Assembly (NCBI RefSeq): GCF_001624695.1
Contig: NZ_JSEP01000019.1
Location: 55,481-119,480 of the forward strand
DNA length: 64,000 nucleotides
Source: Labrenzia sp. OB1
GTDB lineage: Bacteria > Pseudomonadota > Alphaproteobacteria > Rhizobiales > Stappiaceae
Reading direction: 5' to 3'
In this document: in pieces, positions 44,015 to 53,501 of the stretch
Layout of the letters: each line of letters starts with the position of its first letter
Position numbering within the stretch: the stretch's first letter is position 1
Translations under genes and position numbers: made by a program
The notes under the pieces: generated by a model
What the model saw: the letters and a program-made list of their open reading frames with translations, nothing else
Told to the model about the DNA's origin: nothing
Databases searched by the model: none

Positions 44015-45832
44015 TTACACACGCATCTTTTGCGGATCGGCCACATCCAGGATGCGCAGTTGAACCTTGGGCGTTCCCTGCCAGGTGTCGATCGAGAGTG
44101 TTCCGGCGACATGGAGCGAACGACCCCGGCCTTCCAGCAGCATCCGGCCGTGCGGTTTGTCCTCCGCCTTGAAGCAGATCGCCTTGAGCGTGCTTCCGTC
44201 GCCGGCTGCCAGTGTTGCCCGGACATGGCCCTTGCCGACCACGTCGGCAAAGGAAATCCGGTGCGCGGGAAAGGCAAAGACCGGTTCGGAATGACCGGCT
44301 CCGTAGGGCCCGGCCTTTTCAAGAAGCTCCAGCAGGTCGAGTGTCGCACCTGTTGCGGTCAGCGCAGCGTCGATCTTGAGTTCGCGGTGCGCGGAGGCCT
44401 CATTGACGTCGTCACCGAGCATTTCATTGAAAAAGACTTCCAGATCCGCAACCTTTTCCCGGCGCACGGTGAGACCCGCCGCCATTGCGTGGCCGCCGCC
44501 TTTATCCAGAAGCCCTTCGTCAACCGCCTTGCGGACAGCCTTGCCGAGATCCACGCCGGAGATCGAGCGGCCGGAACCCGTTCCCTTGCCCGTTTCGTCA
44601 TAGGCGATGGCAAAGGCCGGCCGGCGGTGGGCATCTTTCAGGCGAGAGGCAATCAGCCCGACGATACCCGGATGCCAGCCTTCGGACCCGGTCAGAAGAA
44701 CCGGCGGATCGCGTGCCTCAATGGCCATTGCCGCTTCCGCGCCCGCCTCTTCCAACATCATCGCTTCCATTGCCTGACGCTCGGAATTGAGCTGGTCGAG
44801 GCGTTCGGCAATCGCTCGCGCCTCGTGCGGGTCTTCCGTTGTCAGGAGCCTTGCCCCGAGTGCCGCATCGCCGATCCGTCCACCCGCGTTGATCCGCGGC
44901 CCCAGCAGAAAACCGAGATGATAGCTGGCGGGCTTGCCACTAACACGTGCGGCGTCCGACAAGGCGGTCAGTCCGAAATTCCGCCTTTGATGCATGATTG
45001 CAAGTCCGCGGGTCACATAAGCCCTGTTCAGACCCTGCAGGGGAACGACATCGCATACCGTACCAAGGGCAACGAGATCCAGCAGCCCCATCAGGTCGGG
45101 CTGCTGCCTGCCCTGGAAAGCGCCCCGTTGCCGCAATTCCCTGTTCAAACCGACGAGAAATAGAAAGGTCACGCCGACCGCGGCCAGATGCCCCTGCCCC
45201 GACAGATCGTCCTGCCGGTTGGGATTGACCAGCGCCCTGACATTCGGAAGCGTTTCACCGACCTGGTGATGATCGATGACCACGACATCGAGATCAAGCT
45301 TCTGCGCCGTTTCAAAGGCTTCGAAAGAGGTGCTGCCGCAGTCCAGCGTCACCAGCAGCTCCGCACCGTCCTGCCGCAATTGTTCGATCGCCGGTCCGTT
45401 CGGGCCGTAGCCTTCGATGATCCGGTCGGGAATATGAATGACCGGATTGAGCCCCAGTCCCTGGAGATATTTTGCAAGGACTGCGGAAGATGTGGCGCCG
45501 TCGACGTCGTAATCACCGAAAATGGCGATCTTCTTGCCCGCCTGAACAGCATCGGCGATGCGGGCCACTGCGGCATCCATGTCCACAAGCTTTGAGGGAT
45601 CGGGCATCAGAGCCTTGATGGAAGGATCGAGAAACTCCGGCGCTTCATCCGGCAGAACGCCGCGGGCGGCCATGACGCGGGAGAGAACATCCGGCAGCCC
45701 GTGCATCTGGGCAATTGCCGTTGCGGAGCGTGCCTGCGCTGCGCTCAGGCGTTCGCGCCAGGCATTGTCATTTGCCGAACGGGCAACCCCCAAAACGAGC
45801 CGCCTCTCCTCTTCTCCTGCATTGCCGATCAT
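44015..45832 (-). CDS. recJ: Single-stranded-DNA-specific exonuclease RecJ
   Basis: The 605-residue protein has the DHH-family motifs DYDVDG (107-112) and DHH (187-189), then 'GTVCDVVPL', 'RINAGGRIGDA' and the DHHA1 motif 'GGGHAMAAG' in the C-terminal half. It degrades ssDNA 5'-to-3' in recombination and mismatch repair. It lies downstream of glpX (48-base gap) as part of an aminotransferase-hom-glpX-recJ order that I recall from many Hyphomicrobiales. Confidence 0.97.
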   Translation of the reverse strand: MIGNAGEEERRLVLGVARSANDNAWRERLSAAQARSATAIAQMHGLPDVLSRVMAARGVLPDEAPEFLDPSIKALMPDPSKLVDMDAAVARIADAVQAGKKIAIFGDYDVDGATSSAVLAKYLQGLGLNPVIHIPDRIIEGYGPNGPAIEQLRQDGAELLVTLDCGSTSFEAFETAQKLDLDVVVIDHHQVGETLPNVRALVNPNRQDDLSGQGHLAAVGVTFLFLVGLNRELRQRGAFQGRQQPDLMGLLDLVALGTVCDVVPLQGLNRAYVTRGLAIMHQRRNFGLTALSDAARVSGKPASYHLGFLLGPRINAGGRIGDAALGARLLTTEDPHEARAIAERLDQLNSERQAMEAMMLEEAGAEAAMAIEARDPPVLLTGSEGWHPGIVGLIASRLKDAHRRPAFAIAYDETGKGTGSGRSISGVDLGKAVRKAVDEGLLDKGGGHAMAAGLTVRREKVADLEVFFNEMLGDDVNEASAHRELKIDAALTATGATLDLLELLEKAGPYGAGHSEPVFAFPAHRISFADVVGKGHVRATLAAGDGSTLKAICFKAEDKPHGRMLLEGRGRSLHVAGTLSIDTWQGTPKVQLRILDVADPQKMRV

Positions 45833-45880
45833 TCAAAGCCTAAATGTCAAAAGACCCCGGAGCCTTGCCAGTTCCGTTCC

Positions 45881-46876
45881 CTAGTCCAGAAGGAATTTTT
45901 CCAGATCCGTATGCTGGGCCTTGATGTAGCGGACCGTTCCGGTGGACGAGCGCATGACGACGGTGTGAGTGGTGATGTGATGGCGGCCGAAGCGGACGCC
46001 CTGCAGGAAGTTCCCGTCGGTCACGCCGGTTGCCGCGAACAGTACATCCGGCCCCGCCATTTCCTGCAAGGTGTATTTCTTCTTGATATCCTCGATTCCC
46101 ATACGGTGGGCCCGCTCGACCTGCTCCTCGCGGGTGATCACCAGGCGTGTCTGCATCTGGCCGCCGATACAGCGCAATGCGGCAGCCGCCAGCACCCCTT
46201 CGGGTGCGCCGCCGATCCCGGCATAGAGATCGATGCCGGTTTCGTCCGGATCGGTGGTATGGATAATGCCTGCAACGTCTCCGTCGCCGATCAGACGGAT
46301 CGACGCGCCGGTCGCCCGGATATCCTCTATCAGGCGGGCATGACGCGGCCGGTCCAGAACACAGGCGGTGACCTCGTTGATCTTGACGCCCTTTTCCTTG
46401 GCGACGGCGGCAAGGTTGTCGGCAATCGGTGCATCAAGATCGATGGTGTCGTCCGGATACCCCGGGCCGATCGCGATCTTGTCCATGTAGCTGTCCGGCG
46501 CGTTCAGCAAATCGCCCTCCGGTGCCAAAGCGATGACGGCCAGTGAGTTCGGCAGGTTCTTCGCGCAAATCGTCGTGCCTTCAAGCGGATCGAGGGCGAT
46601 GTCCACCTTCGGGCCGTTCTTGGTGCCGACATTTTCGCCGATATAAAGCATGGGAGCTTCGTCGCGTTCCCCCTCGCCGATCACCACCGTGCCGTCGATG
46701 GGCAACCTGTTCAACTCGCGCCGCATTGCGTCCACAGCAGCCTGGTCCGCTGCCATTTCGTCGCCACGGCCGCGCAGGCGCGCAGCTGAAACAGCTGCCC
46801 GTTCGCTGACACGAGCCAACTCAAGCGTCAGAATTCGGTCCAGGCCACTGGTCGACTGTTTTTCGGTATCGGACAT
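45881..46876 (-). CDS. glpX: Class II fructose-1,6-bisphosphatase GlpX
   Basis: The 331-residue protein has the GlpX motifs 'DGTVVIGEGERDEAPMLYIGE', 'VDIALDPLEGTT' (metal-binding DPLEGT) and 'GIGGAPEGVLAAAAL'. It hydrolyses fructose-1,6-bisphosphate in gluconeogenesis. ATG 46876 is used; an adjoining TTG is less likely. It follows hom on the same strand with a 57-base gap. Confidence 0.96.
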   Translation of the reverse strand: MSDTEKQSTSGLDRILTLELARVSERAAVSAARLRGRGDEMAADQAAVDAMRRELNRLPIDGTVVIGEGERDEAPMLYIGENVGTKNGPKVDIALDPLEGTTICAKNLPNSLAVIALAPEGDLLNAPDSYMDKIAIGPGYPDDTIDLDAPIADNLAAVAKEKGVKINEVTACVLDRPRHARLIEDIRATGASIRLIGDGDVAGIIHTTDPDETGIDLYAGIGGAPEGVLAAAALRCIGGQMQTRLVITREEQVERAHRMGIEDIKKKYTLQEMAGPDVLFAATGVTDGNFLQGVRFGRHHITTHTVVMRSSTGTVRYIKAQHTDLEKFLLD

Positions 46877-46933
46877 CAATTTCTCCAGTTCTCCCCACGG
46901 GCCGCGCCGCGTGACACACTCGAATTCACAAGT

Positions 46934-48256
46934 TCAATTCAGTTTTTCGATGCGGATCAGCTGCGGCTCTTCGGCAACCACACCTTTCGACATGATGGTC
47001 TCCAGCGCCTGCTTGATCGCGACTTCAGTGGTTTCATATGTGATCAACATGACGGGCTGAGGCACATCCGCATCATATTGTGCAGGCGGCTCATCAGTAC
47101 CTTGACGCTTCTGGACGATCGACTCGAGCGAAATTCCGGCATCGCCCATGCAGCGCGCGATTTCGGCGAATGCTCCCGGGCGATCATAGACAGACAGGCG
47201 GATATAGTAGCCACCTTCATGCATGCGCATCCGCGCCCGCTGGTAGTCTTTCAGGTCCCCCGCCGGCATGCCGAGCACAGGTGTTTCGTCCCCGCGCGCG
47301 ATATCGGCAATGTCCGCAACGACGGAGGACGCCGTTGCGTTGCCGCCGGCGCCCGGCCCGACCAGAACGATTTCACCCACGAAATCGCCATCGACAGCCA
47401 CCGCGTTCAATACGCCGTCAATCCGCGCAATCGCAGAGGTTTTCGGAACCATGGTCGGATGTACGCGCTGCTCAATGCCTGTCTCCGTCCGCTGGGCGAT
47501 TCCCAGAAGCTTGATGCGGAAACCAAGCTCGTCCGCAGCCTGGATATCGGCGGTCGAGATCGACGTGATCCCCTCCATGTAGATATCCTCGTCGGCAATC
47601 TTCGTACCGAACGCCAGACTTGTCAGGATCGCAAGCTTGTGGGCCGTGTCATTGCCCTCGATATCAAAGGTCGGATCGGCCTCGGCGTAACCAAGGCGTT
47701 GCGCTTCTGCAAGACATTCCTCAAACCCGATGCCCTCGGCTTCCATTCGGGTGAGAATGTAATTGCAGGTCCCGTTCAAGATACCGTAGACGCGGCTGAT
47801 GTCGTTGCCGGACATGGACTCCCGCAACGTCTTGACGACGGGTATCCCGCCGGCGACGGCGGCCTCGTAATTCAGGCAGGCGTTGTTGTCTTCGGCAATC
47901 AGCGCGAGGTCGACACCGTGCCTGGCGAGCAGAGCCTTGTTTGCGGTGACCACGTGGACGCCGCGCTTGAGGGCCGCGCGCACGCTGTCCTCGGCGGGAC
48001 CGCTGTCGCCGCCGATCAGTTCCACGAATATGTCGATCTTTGCCTTCCCGGCCATTTCGACCGGGTCGGAGAACCATTCCAGCCCGGAAACATCAATGCC
48101 GCGATCCTTGCCGCGGTCTCGGGCGCAGACCGCGGTCACGGCCACCGAACGGCCGGATCTGCTTCCGATCTGCCCTGCATGTTTTGCGAGAAGTTGGACA
48201 ACGGACAGGCCCACGGTGCCAAGGCCGGCGACGCCCACTTTCAATGCTTCTGACAT
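46934..48256 (-). CDS. hom: Homoserine dehydrogenase
   Basis: The 440-residue protein has an N-terminal Rossmann domain ('VGVAGLGTVGLSVVQLLAKH'), the catalytic centre 'YEAAVAGGIPVVKTLRES' with 'GILNGTCNYILTRM', and a C-terminal ACT domain (about 355-435). It reduces aspartate semialdehyde to homoserine in Thr/Met synthesis. The ACT domain suggests feedback control by threonine. It starts 22 bases after the aminotransferase stop. Confidence 0.97.
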   Translation of the reverse strand: MSEALKVGVAGLGTVGLSVVQLLAKHAGQIGSRSGRSVAVTAVCARDRGKDRGIDVSGLEWFSDPVEMAGKAKIDIFVELIGGDSGPAEDSVRAALKRGVHVVTANKALLARHGVDLALIAEDNNACLNYEAAVAGGIPVVKTLRESMSGNDISRVYGILNGTCNYILTRMEAEGIGFEECLAEAQRLGYAEADPTFDIEGNDTAHKLAILTSLAFGTKIADEDIYMEGITSISTADIQAADELGFRIKLLGIAQRTETGIEQRVHPTMVPKTSAIARIDGVLNAVAVDGDFVGEIVLVGPGAGGNATASSVVADIADIARGDETPVLGMPAGDLKDYQRARMRMHEGGYYIRLSVYDRPGAFAEIARCMGDAGISLESIVQKRQGTDEPPAQYDADVPQPVMLITYETTEVAIKQALETIMSKGVVAEEPQLIRIEKLN

Positions 48257-48278
48257 ATGGGAAATAATCCAGTTCTAT

Positions 48279-49496
48279 TCAGCCTGAGGTCCCGAGCGGG
48301 ATGACGTTGTGCAGCTTTTGATCCGCCGTTTCAAGGAAGCGGCGGATATTTCTTGCGGCCTGACGCAGCCTTTGCTCGTTTTCCACCAGTCCTATGCGCA
48401 CATATTCATCGCCATGCTCCCCGAAGCCGATGCCCGGAGCGACCGCGACCTCCGCTCCCTCCAGAAGCAACTTCGAATATTCGAGACTTCCCAGGGAACG
48501 GAACTTCTCGGGGATCGGCGCCCAGCAGAACATGCTGGCTTCAGGTGCCGGAATGTCCCAGCCCGCGCGGCCGAAACTGTCGACAACCACATCGCGCCGG
48601 CGCTTGTAGACCGCGCGCGTCTCCTTGATGCAGTCGTCGGGGCCGTTCAATGCCGCCGTAGCGGCAACCTGAATGGGAGTGAAGGCTCCGTAGTCGAGAT
48701 AGGATTTGACGCGGGCAAGCGCGGAAATCAGACGCTCGTTGCCGACGGCAAAGCCCATGCGCCAGCCGGGCATGGAAAAAGTCTTGGACAGCGAAGTAAA
48801 TTCAACCGTGACGTCCATGGCGCCGGGAACCTGCAGCACAGACGGAGGCGGTGTATCGCCGAAATAAACCTCCGAATAGGCCAGATCGGACAGGATGAAA
48901 ATGTCGTGCTTGCGCGCGAACGCAACAACGTCCTTGTAGAAGTCGAGATCTGCGCAGCAGGCGGTCGGATTGGCCGGATAGCACAAGATGAGCGCGATCG
49001 GCTTCGGTACGGAATGGATAACGGCACGTTCCAGGGCGTGGAAAAAGTCCGCACCCGGCTCGGCAGGTACATTGCGGATCGAGGCGCCGGCCATGAGAAA
49101 ACCGAAAGTGTGGATAGGATAGCTCGGGTTCGGGCTCAGAATAACGTCCCCGGGAGCGGAGATCGCCTGGGCCATATTGGCAAACCCTTCCTTGGACCCC
49201 AGGGTCGCGATCACCTGGGTTTCCGGATCGAGTTTCACGCCGAACCGGCGTCCGTAGTAGGCCGCCTGTGCCTTGCGCAACCCGTGAATGCCCTTGGAGG
49301 CGGAATACCGGTGGGTGCGCGGATCCTGGACCGCTTCGGTCAGTTTGTCGACGATATGCTTTGGTGTCGGCAGATCCGGGTTGCCCATGCCGAGATCGAT
49401 AATGTCCGCTCCCGCCGCGCGCGCCTTCGCTTTCAGACGGTTGACCTGTTCGAAGACATACGGCGGAAGCCGTTTGATCTTGTGGAATTCCTCCAT
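48279..49496 (-). CDS. Class I/II aminotransferase (AlaC-type)
   Basis: The 405-residue PLP enzyme begins 'MEEFHKIKRLPPYVFEQVN' and carries 'DIIDLGMGNPDLPTP' and the PLP lysine in 'SLSKTFSMPGWRMGF'. The start and length fit AlaC (glutamate-pyruvate aminotransferase), a group often annotated as LL-diaminopimelate aminotransferase. Being upstream of hom suggests a role in amino-acid supply, but the substrate is not certain. Confidence 0.93.
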   Translation of the reverse strand: MEEFHKIKRLPPYVFEQVNRLKAKARAAGADIIDLGMGNPDLPTPKHIVDKLTEAVQDPRTHRYSASKGIHGLRKAQAAYYGRRFGVKLDPETQVIATLGSKEGFANMAQAISAPGDVILSPNPSYPIHTFGFLMAGASIRNVPAEPGADFFHALERAVIHSVPKPIALILCYPANPTACCADLDFYKDVVAFARKHDIFILSDLAYSEVYFGDTPPPSVLQVPGAMDVTVEFTSLSKTFSMPGWRMGFAVGNERLISALARVKSYLDYGAFTPIQVAATAALNGPDDCIKETRAVYKRRRDVVVDSFGRAGWDIPAPEASMFCWAPIPEKFRSLGSLEYSKLLLEGAEVAVAPGIGFGEHGDEYVRIGLVENEQRLRQAARNIRRFLETADQKLHNVIPLGTSG

Positions 49497-49653
49497 GGCG
49501 CGGATCCTTGCGAGTTGACGATACGGACCGCGAGGCGTTTCAGCGGCAACGACTGCGCGGCGGGGACCTTTTAGCAGCCTCGAAATAAATACGCACCCGT
49601 CTTTATGTCACGCGCGCACATTCTGGAAATCGGATGAATCCGCCAGATCTCAA

Positions 49654-49688
49654 ACCCGGCAATTCGGCGCCTGAACGGGTTGCCGGGT
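49654..49688 (-). terminator. Hairpin after the GGDEF gene
   Basis: Perfect 9-bp arms (ACCCGGCAA at 49654-49662, complement at 49680-49688) lie just after the GGDEF stop at 49696. There is only a short U-rich tail, so this is a probable but not certain terminator. Confidence 0.45.
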
Positions 49689-49695
49689 GAACCGG

Positions 49696-50943
49696 TCAGG
49701 CGGCTTTTGTGCGCTGGGTGGAAAATGCAGGCTCCACCTCGAAACTCTGCAGCCCGCCATCGGCGGACAGCGCCATCGTGACAATCTGAGCTTTTCCCTG
49801 GCGCTTGGCCTTGTAGAGGCCTTTGTCCGCCACATCCAGCGCACGCTCCAGCGGCACATCGCGGTCGGCCGTCACAACGCCGGCACTGGCAGTGACGGTG
49901 AGTTTTCCGCCAGAGACCTCGCGGCACTCCATACTGAACCGCCGGCAGACCCGCCTGGCGGTGAGCAGGGCCGTTTCCTGGCCGCAATTCGGCAGGAACA
50001 CGGCGAATTCCTCGCCTCCAAGCCGCCCGGCGACAGCCGAAACATCGAGCGTATCTTTCAGGACACGGCCAAAGAGCTGAAGCACAGCATCGCCCATGGG
50101 GTGACCGAACCTGTCGTTGACGGATTTGAATCCGTCAAGGTCCAGCATGACCAGACTGAAGGTTTCATATTCCGCTCTGTTTTCAGACATCCAGCTTTGC
50201 GCGCCGTTCAAAAAGGAACGCCGGTTCGCAAGTCCCGTCAGTGCATCCTGATTGGCCTGCTGCCTGAAACCGTGCATCGAGCGCTCGACGATCATGCAGG
50301 CTGGCAGCAGGATGGTAACGACGATGGAAAGCAGGATGATGATCAGGTGCACCGCCATGAATCTTTCCGGGAATGCCGTCAGGAAATCCGGATAGAGCCG
50401 TACATTCTGATTCACGATGAACCATACATACCCAAAGCACTGGACGAGGGTCGTTATGCCGAGCAGCCGGACTGAGTGAAGGCCATCCTTGTTCTGCCGG
50501 AACGCCATCCAGACAATGGAAAGGCAGGTCAACATCAGGTAGCTCTGCACAAAGTTGGCGCGTGCCGGAAAGCTCTCGAAAAAAAGCGGATAAAAGCAGA
50601 GACCGATCCACAAACACGCGACGGCGAAATTCAGCCAAATGGTCGGCCGCGCCCCAAGGAAAGTCGCGAATCCGCTGCGTCCCAACCCGAGACCCAGAAT
50701 CAACAGCGTATTTGCTACCAGGATACTCACACTATCCGGCGCGACGCCGCGCATGCCAACCAGAACCGCTCCTGTTCCGGCCAGAAACATGCCGCACGAC
50801 CAGAGAAGCAAACTACGCGCGCAGGCCGGGCTGCGCGCTTTCCAGAAGACAAAAAACACTATCAGAACCGCGCTGCCGGCAAATAGAGCGACCATCACGC
50901 TGGTAAACAAGGTAGGGGTATCAAGCGTCATTAAAGGGTCCAT
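49696..50943 (-). CDS. Membrane diguanylate cyclase (GGDEF)
   Basis: The 415-residue protein has six or seven transmembrane helices (about 10-220) followed by a GGDEF domain (about 230-395) with the active-site motif GGEEF and 'DLDGFKSVNDRFGH'. The I-site position five residues before GGEEF is not RxxD (sequence is SAVAGRL), so product inhibition is probably absent. It should make c-di-GMP in response to a membrane signal. An ATG at 50931 could also be used. Confidence 0.93.
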   Translation of the reverse strand: MDPLMTLDTPTLFTSVMVALFAGSAVLIVFFVFWKARSPACARSLLLWSCGMFLAGTGAVLVGMRGVAPDSVSILVANTLLILGLGLGRSGFATFLGARPTIWLNFAVACLWIGLCFYPLFFESFPARANFVQSYLMLTCLSIVWMAFRQNKDGLHSVRLLGITTLVQCFGYVWFIVNQNVRLYPDFLTAFPERFMAVHLIIILLSIVVTILLPACMIVERSMHGFRQQANQDALTGLANRRSFLNGAQSWMSENRAEYETFSLVMLDLDGFKSVNDRFGHPMGDAVLQLFGRVLKDTLDVSAVAGRLGGEEFAVFLPNCGQETALLTARRVCRRFSMECREVSGGKLTVTASAGVVTADRDVPLERALDVADKGLYKAKRQGKAQIVTMALSADGGLQSFEVEPAFSTQRTKAA

Positions 50944-51175
50944 CCTGCCACAAGCCGATACTTCCTCCGCAGTTGTAAAAAACTACTTTAATTCTGCCGT
51001 AAATATCAATGTTCTTTAATGCAATTGACAAAAATTGATATGTCGGTTTCGGGCCGCAAGTCATGTTTCCCCCAACCGTCGGAACACATTGCAAGTGTTT
51101 TCACAGGTTGCCGCGGACACGGCAGAGGCAACAGCCCACGGAATCGATCTTGCCCAAGGACTCCGGCCGCGGGCT

Positions 51176-51427
51176 TTACTGCGCCGCCAGACTTTCCAGA
51201 TAGGCTTCGGTCGCCTCTCTTTGCCTGGGATTGATCAGCCCGGACGCCTCACCGGCATAAACCGTCGGACGGTAGCCTTTCGGAGCTGGAACGCTTGTGC
51301 TTCCCTGACCAGGATTGGTCTTGAGCGCATCCACAAGTGGTGTGCCGGGGCCTACCGCGCAGGCAGCGAGCCCGAAGAGCAGCGACAGGCCGCAAGCCGG
51401 AGCGAAAACCTTACGTATTATTGACAA
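51176..51427 (-). CDS. Small lipoprotein, function unknown
   Basis: The 83-residue protein has a lipoprotein signal peptide with lipobox LAAC, a Pro/Gly-rich middle ('KGYRPTVYAGEASGLINPRQ') and a short C-terminal helix. It lies between the GGDEF gene and phaC on the minus strand. It belongs to no family that I recognise. Confidence 0.75.
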   Translation of the reverse strand: MSIIRKVFAPACGLSLLFGLAACAVGPGTPLVDALKTNPGQGSTSVPAPKGYRPTVYAGEASGLINPRQREATEAYLESLAAQ

Positions 51428-51658
51428 GCGCCTCTCCTCGATGCCGTTCCCGCGTCCATCCGACTGTCACAAATCTCCGCTAGCCGGAACGTTCGAAGCC
51501 ATTGGAATCCAATCGACGCAACCGGAACCTTGTGTCATAAATACCTGATAGTTCAAAATACCAGCGGAAATATAACAAGATAACGGATTTGAACAAATAC
51601 GGGCTCTCTGGCCATCCCAGGGCCGGACGGGGCAGGAAACCGGAGGAACCCCCCGCTA

Positions 51659-53464
51659 ATGGCTGATGATCGCCAGCATCCCATGTTGCAATACATCATA
51701 AACAACCCGGAAGCTTTTGCCCAAAATCTTGCAAAAACGCTGGAGAATGCCGGCAAGGCAATGGCCGCCTATATCGAGCCTCGCGAACAGGGCAAGATCA
51801 GCCATGAAGCAACGGATGAACTGACCGGTATCGTCAAAACCCTCGCACAAGTCGGCGAATACTGGGTGTCCGACCCGCAGAGGTCCGTCGAAGCCCAGTC
51901 ACGGCTGTGGGGCAGCTATATCGATCTGTGGAATTCTTCCCTGAAACGCATGATGGGCGAGCCTTCCGAACCTGCCGTGCAGACCCCGCCGAGGGACAAG
52001 AGGTTCGCGGACCCCGACTGGGACAACAACCAGTTCTTCGATTTTATCAAGCAGCTCTATCTCATCACCAGCAAATGGGCCGAGGACATGGTCCAGGATG
52101 CCCAGGGCCTCGACGAGCACACCCGCCACAAGGCAGAATTCTATGTTACGCAGATCGCCAACGCGATCTCACCGTCAAATTTCGTTCTCACCAATCCGGA
52201 GCTGCTTCGCCTGACGATGGAGAGCAACGGGGAGAACCTGGTCAAGGGCATGCAGCATCTTGTCGAGGACCTGAAGTCCGGCAAGGGCGACCTCAAGATC
52301 CGGCAGACCGATCCGTCGAAATTCAAGTTCGGCGAGAACCTGGCGACATCGCCCGGCAAGGTGATCTCCCAGAACGACGTGTGTCAGGTGATCCAGTATT
52401 CGCCATCCACCGAAGAGGTGCTCAAGCGACCGCTCCTGATCGTGCCGCCCTGGATCAACAAGTTCTACATTCTCGATCTGAACCCGGAAAAGTCGTTCAT
52501 CAAATGGGCGGTCGACCAGGGCCATACCGTCTTCGTGATCTCCTGGGTCAATCCGGATGAGCAGCAGGCACAGAAGAGTTTCGAACACTACATGAAGGAG
52601 GGTATTCTCAATACTCTCGACGTGATCAAGCGCGCCACCCGCCAGGAGGAAGTCAATACGATCGGCTATTGCGTCGGCGGAACCCTGCTGGCCGTGACGC
52701 TGGCCTACATGGCCCGTATCGGCGACGAACGGATCAAGACCGCAACCTTTTTCACCACCCAGGTCGACTTCACCTTCGCGGGCGATCTCAAGGTCTTTGT
52801 CGACGAGGAGCAGATTTCCCTCGTGGAAAAGCGCATGGCGGAATGCGGCTACCTCGATGGCTCGAAAATGTCCTCGGCCTTCAACATGCTGCGGTCCAAC
52901 GACCTGATCTGGTCGTATGTGGTCAACAACTATCTGAAGGGCAAGGAGCCCTTCCCGTTCGACCTGCTCTACTGGAACTCCGATTCCACCCGGATGCCGG
53001 CGGCCAACCATTCCTTCTATCTGCGCAACTGTTATCTCGACAACAAACTGTCCAAGGGGGAAATGGAAATCGCCGGAAAGAGGCTGGACCTGTCCAAGGT
53101 GACGATCCCGATTTTCAATCTGGCCACCCGCGAAGATCACATCGCGCCGCCGAAATCCGTTTTTCTCGGCTCCGGCTGCTTTGGCGGGCCGGTGGAATAC
53201 GTTCTGGCCGGTTCCGGTCACATCGCCGGTGTGGTCAATCACCCCGGAAAAAACAAATATCAGTTCTGGACGGGTGGCGAAGCCAAGGGAATGCTTGAAA
53301 ACTGGCTCAACAACGCTGAAGAGCACCCCGGTTCCTGGTGGCCGTACTGGGACGAATGGATCCGCTCACAGGACGCCACCAAGGCAAAGGCCCGCAAACC
53401 GGGTGCATACAGGGTCAAACTCCTGGAAGACGCGCCGGGATCCTATGTGATGAAAAAAGCCTGA
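51659..53464 (+). CDS. phaC: Class I poly(3-hydroxyalkanoate) synthase
   Basis: The 601-residue enzyme has the lipase-like box GYCVGG with the nucleophile Cys338. It also has 'PPWINKFYILDLNPEKSF', the conserved 'LLYWNSDSTRMPAANHSFYLR', and the C-terminal 'GSGHIAGVVNHP'. These features and the length fit class I (short-chain) PhaC. It joins hydroxyacyl-CoA units into storage polyester. No phaR, phasin or phaAB genes lie next to it in this window. Confidence 0.97.
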   Translation: MADDRQHPMLQYIINNPEAFAQNLAKTLENAGKAMAAYIEPREQGKISHEATDELTGIVKTLAQVGEYWVSDPQRSVEAQSRLWGSYIDLWNSSLKRMMGEPSEPAVQTPPRDKRFADPDWDNNQFFDFIKQLYLITSKWAEDMVQDAQGLDEHTRHKAEFYVTQIANAISPSNFVLTNPELLRLTMESNGENLVKGMQHLVEDLKSGKGDLKIRQTDPSKFKFGENLATSPGKVISQNDVCQVIQYSPSTEEVLKRPLLIVPPWINKFYILDLNPEKSFIKWAVDQGHTVFVISWVNPDEQQAQKSFEHYMKEGILNTLDVIKRATRQEEVNTIGYCVGGTLLAVTLAYMARIGDERIKTATFFTTQVDFTFAGDLKVFVDEEQISLVEKRMAECGYLDGSKMSSAFNMLRSNDLIWSYVVNNYLKGKEPFPFDLLYWNSDSTRMPAANHSFYLRNCYLDNKLSKGEMEIAGKRLDLSKVTIPIFNLATREDHIAPPKSVFLGSGCFGGPVEYVLAGSGHIAGVVNHPGKNKYQFWTGGEAKGMLENWLNNAEEHPGSWWPYWDEWIRSQDATKAKARKPGAYRVKLLEDAPGSYVMKKA

Positions 53465-53501
53465 TCCCGAGCTTCCCGTAACCGTTTGAACAAGGAGCGC
53501 T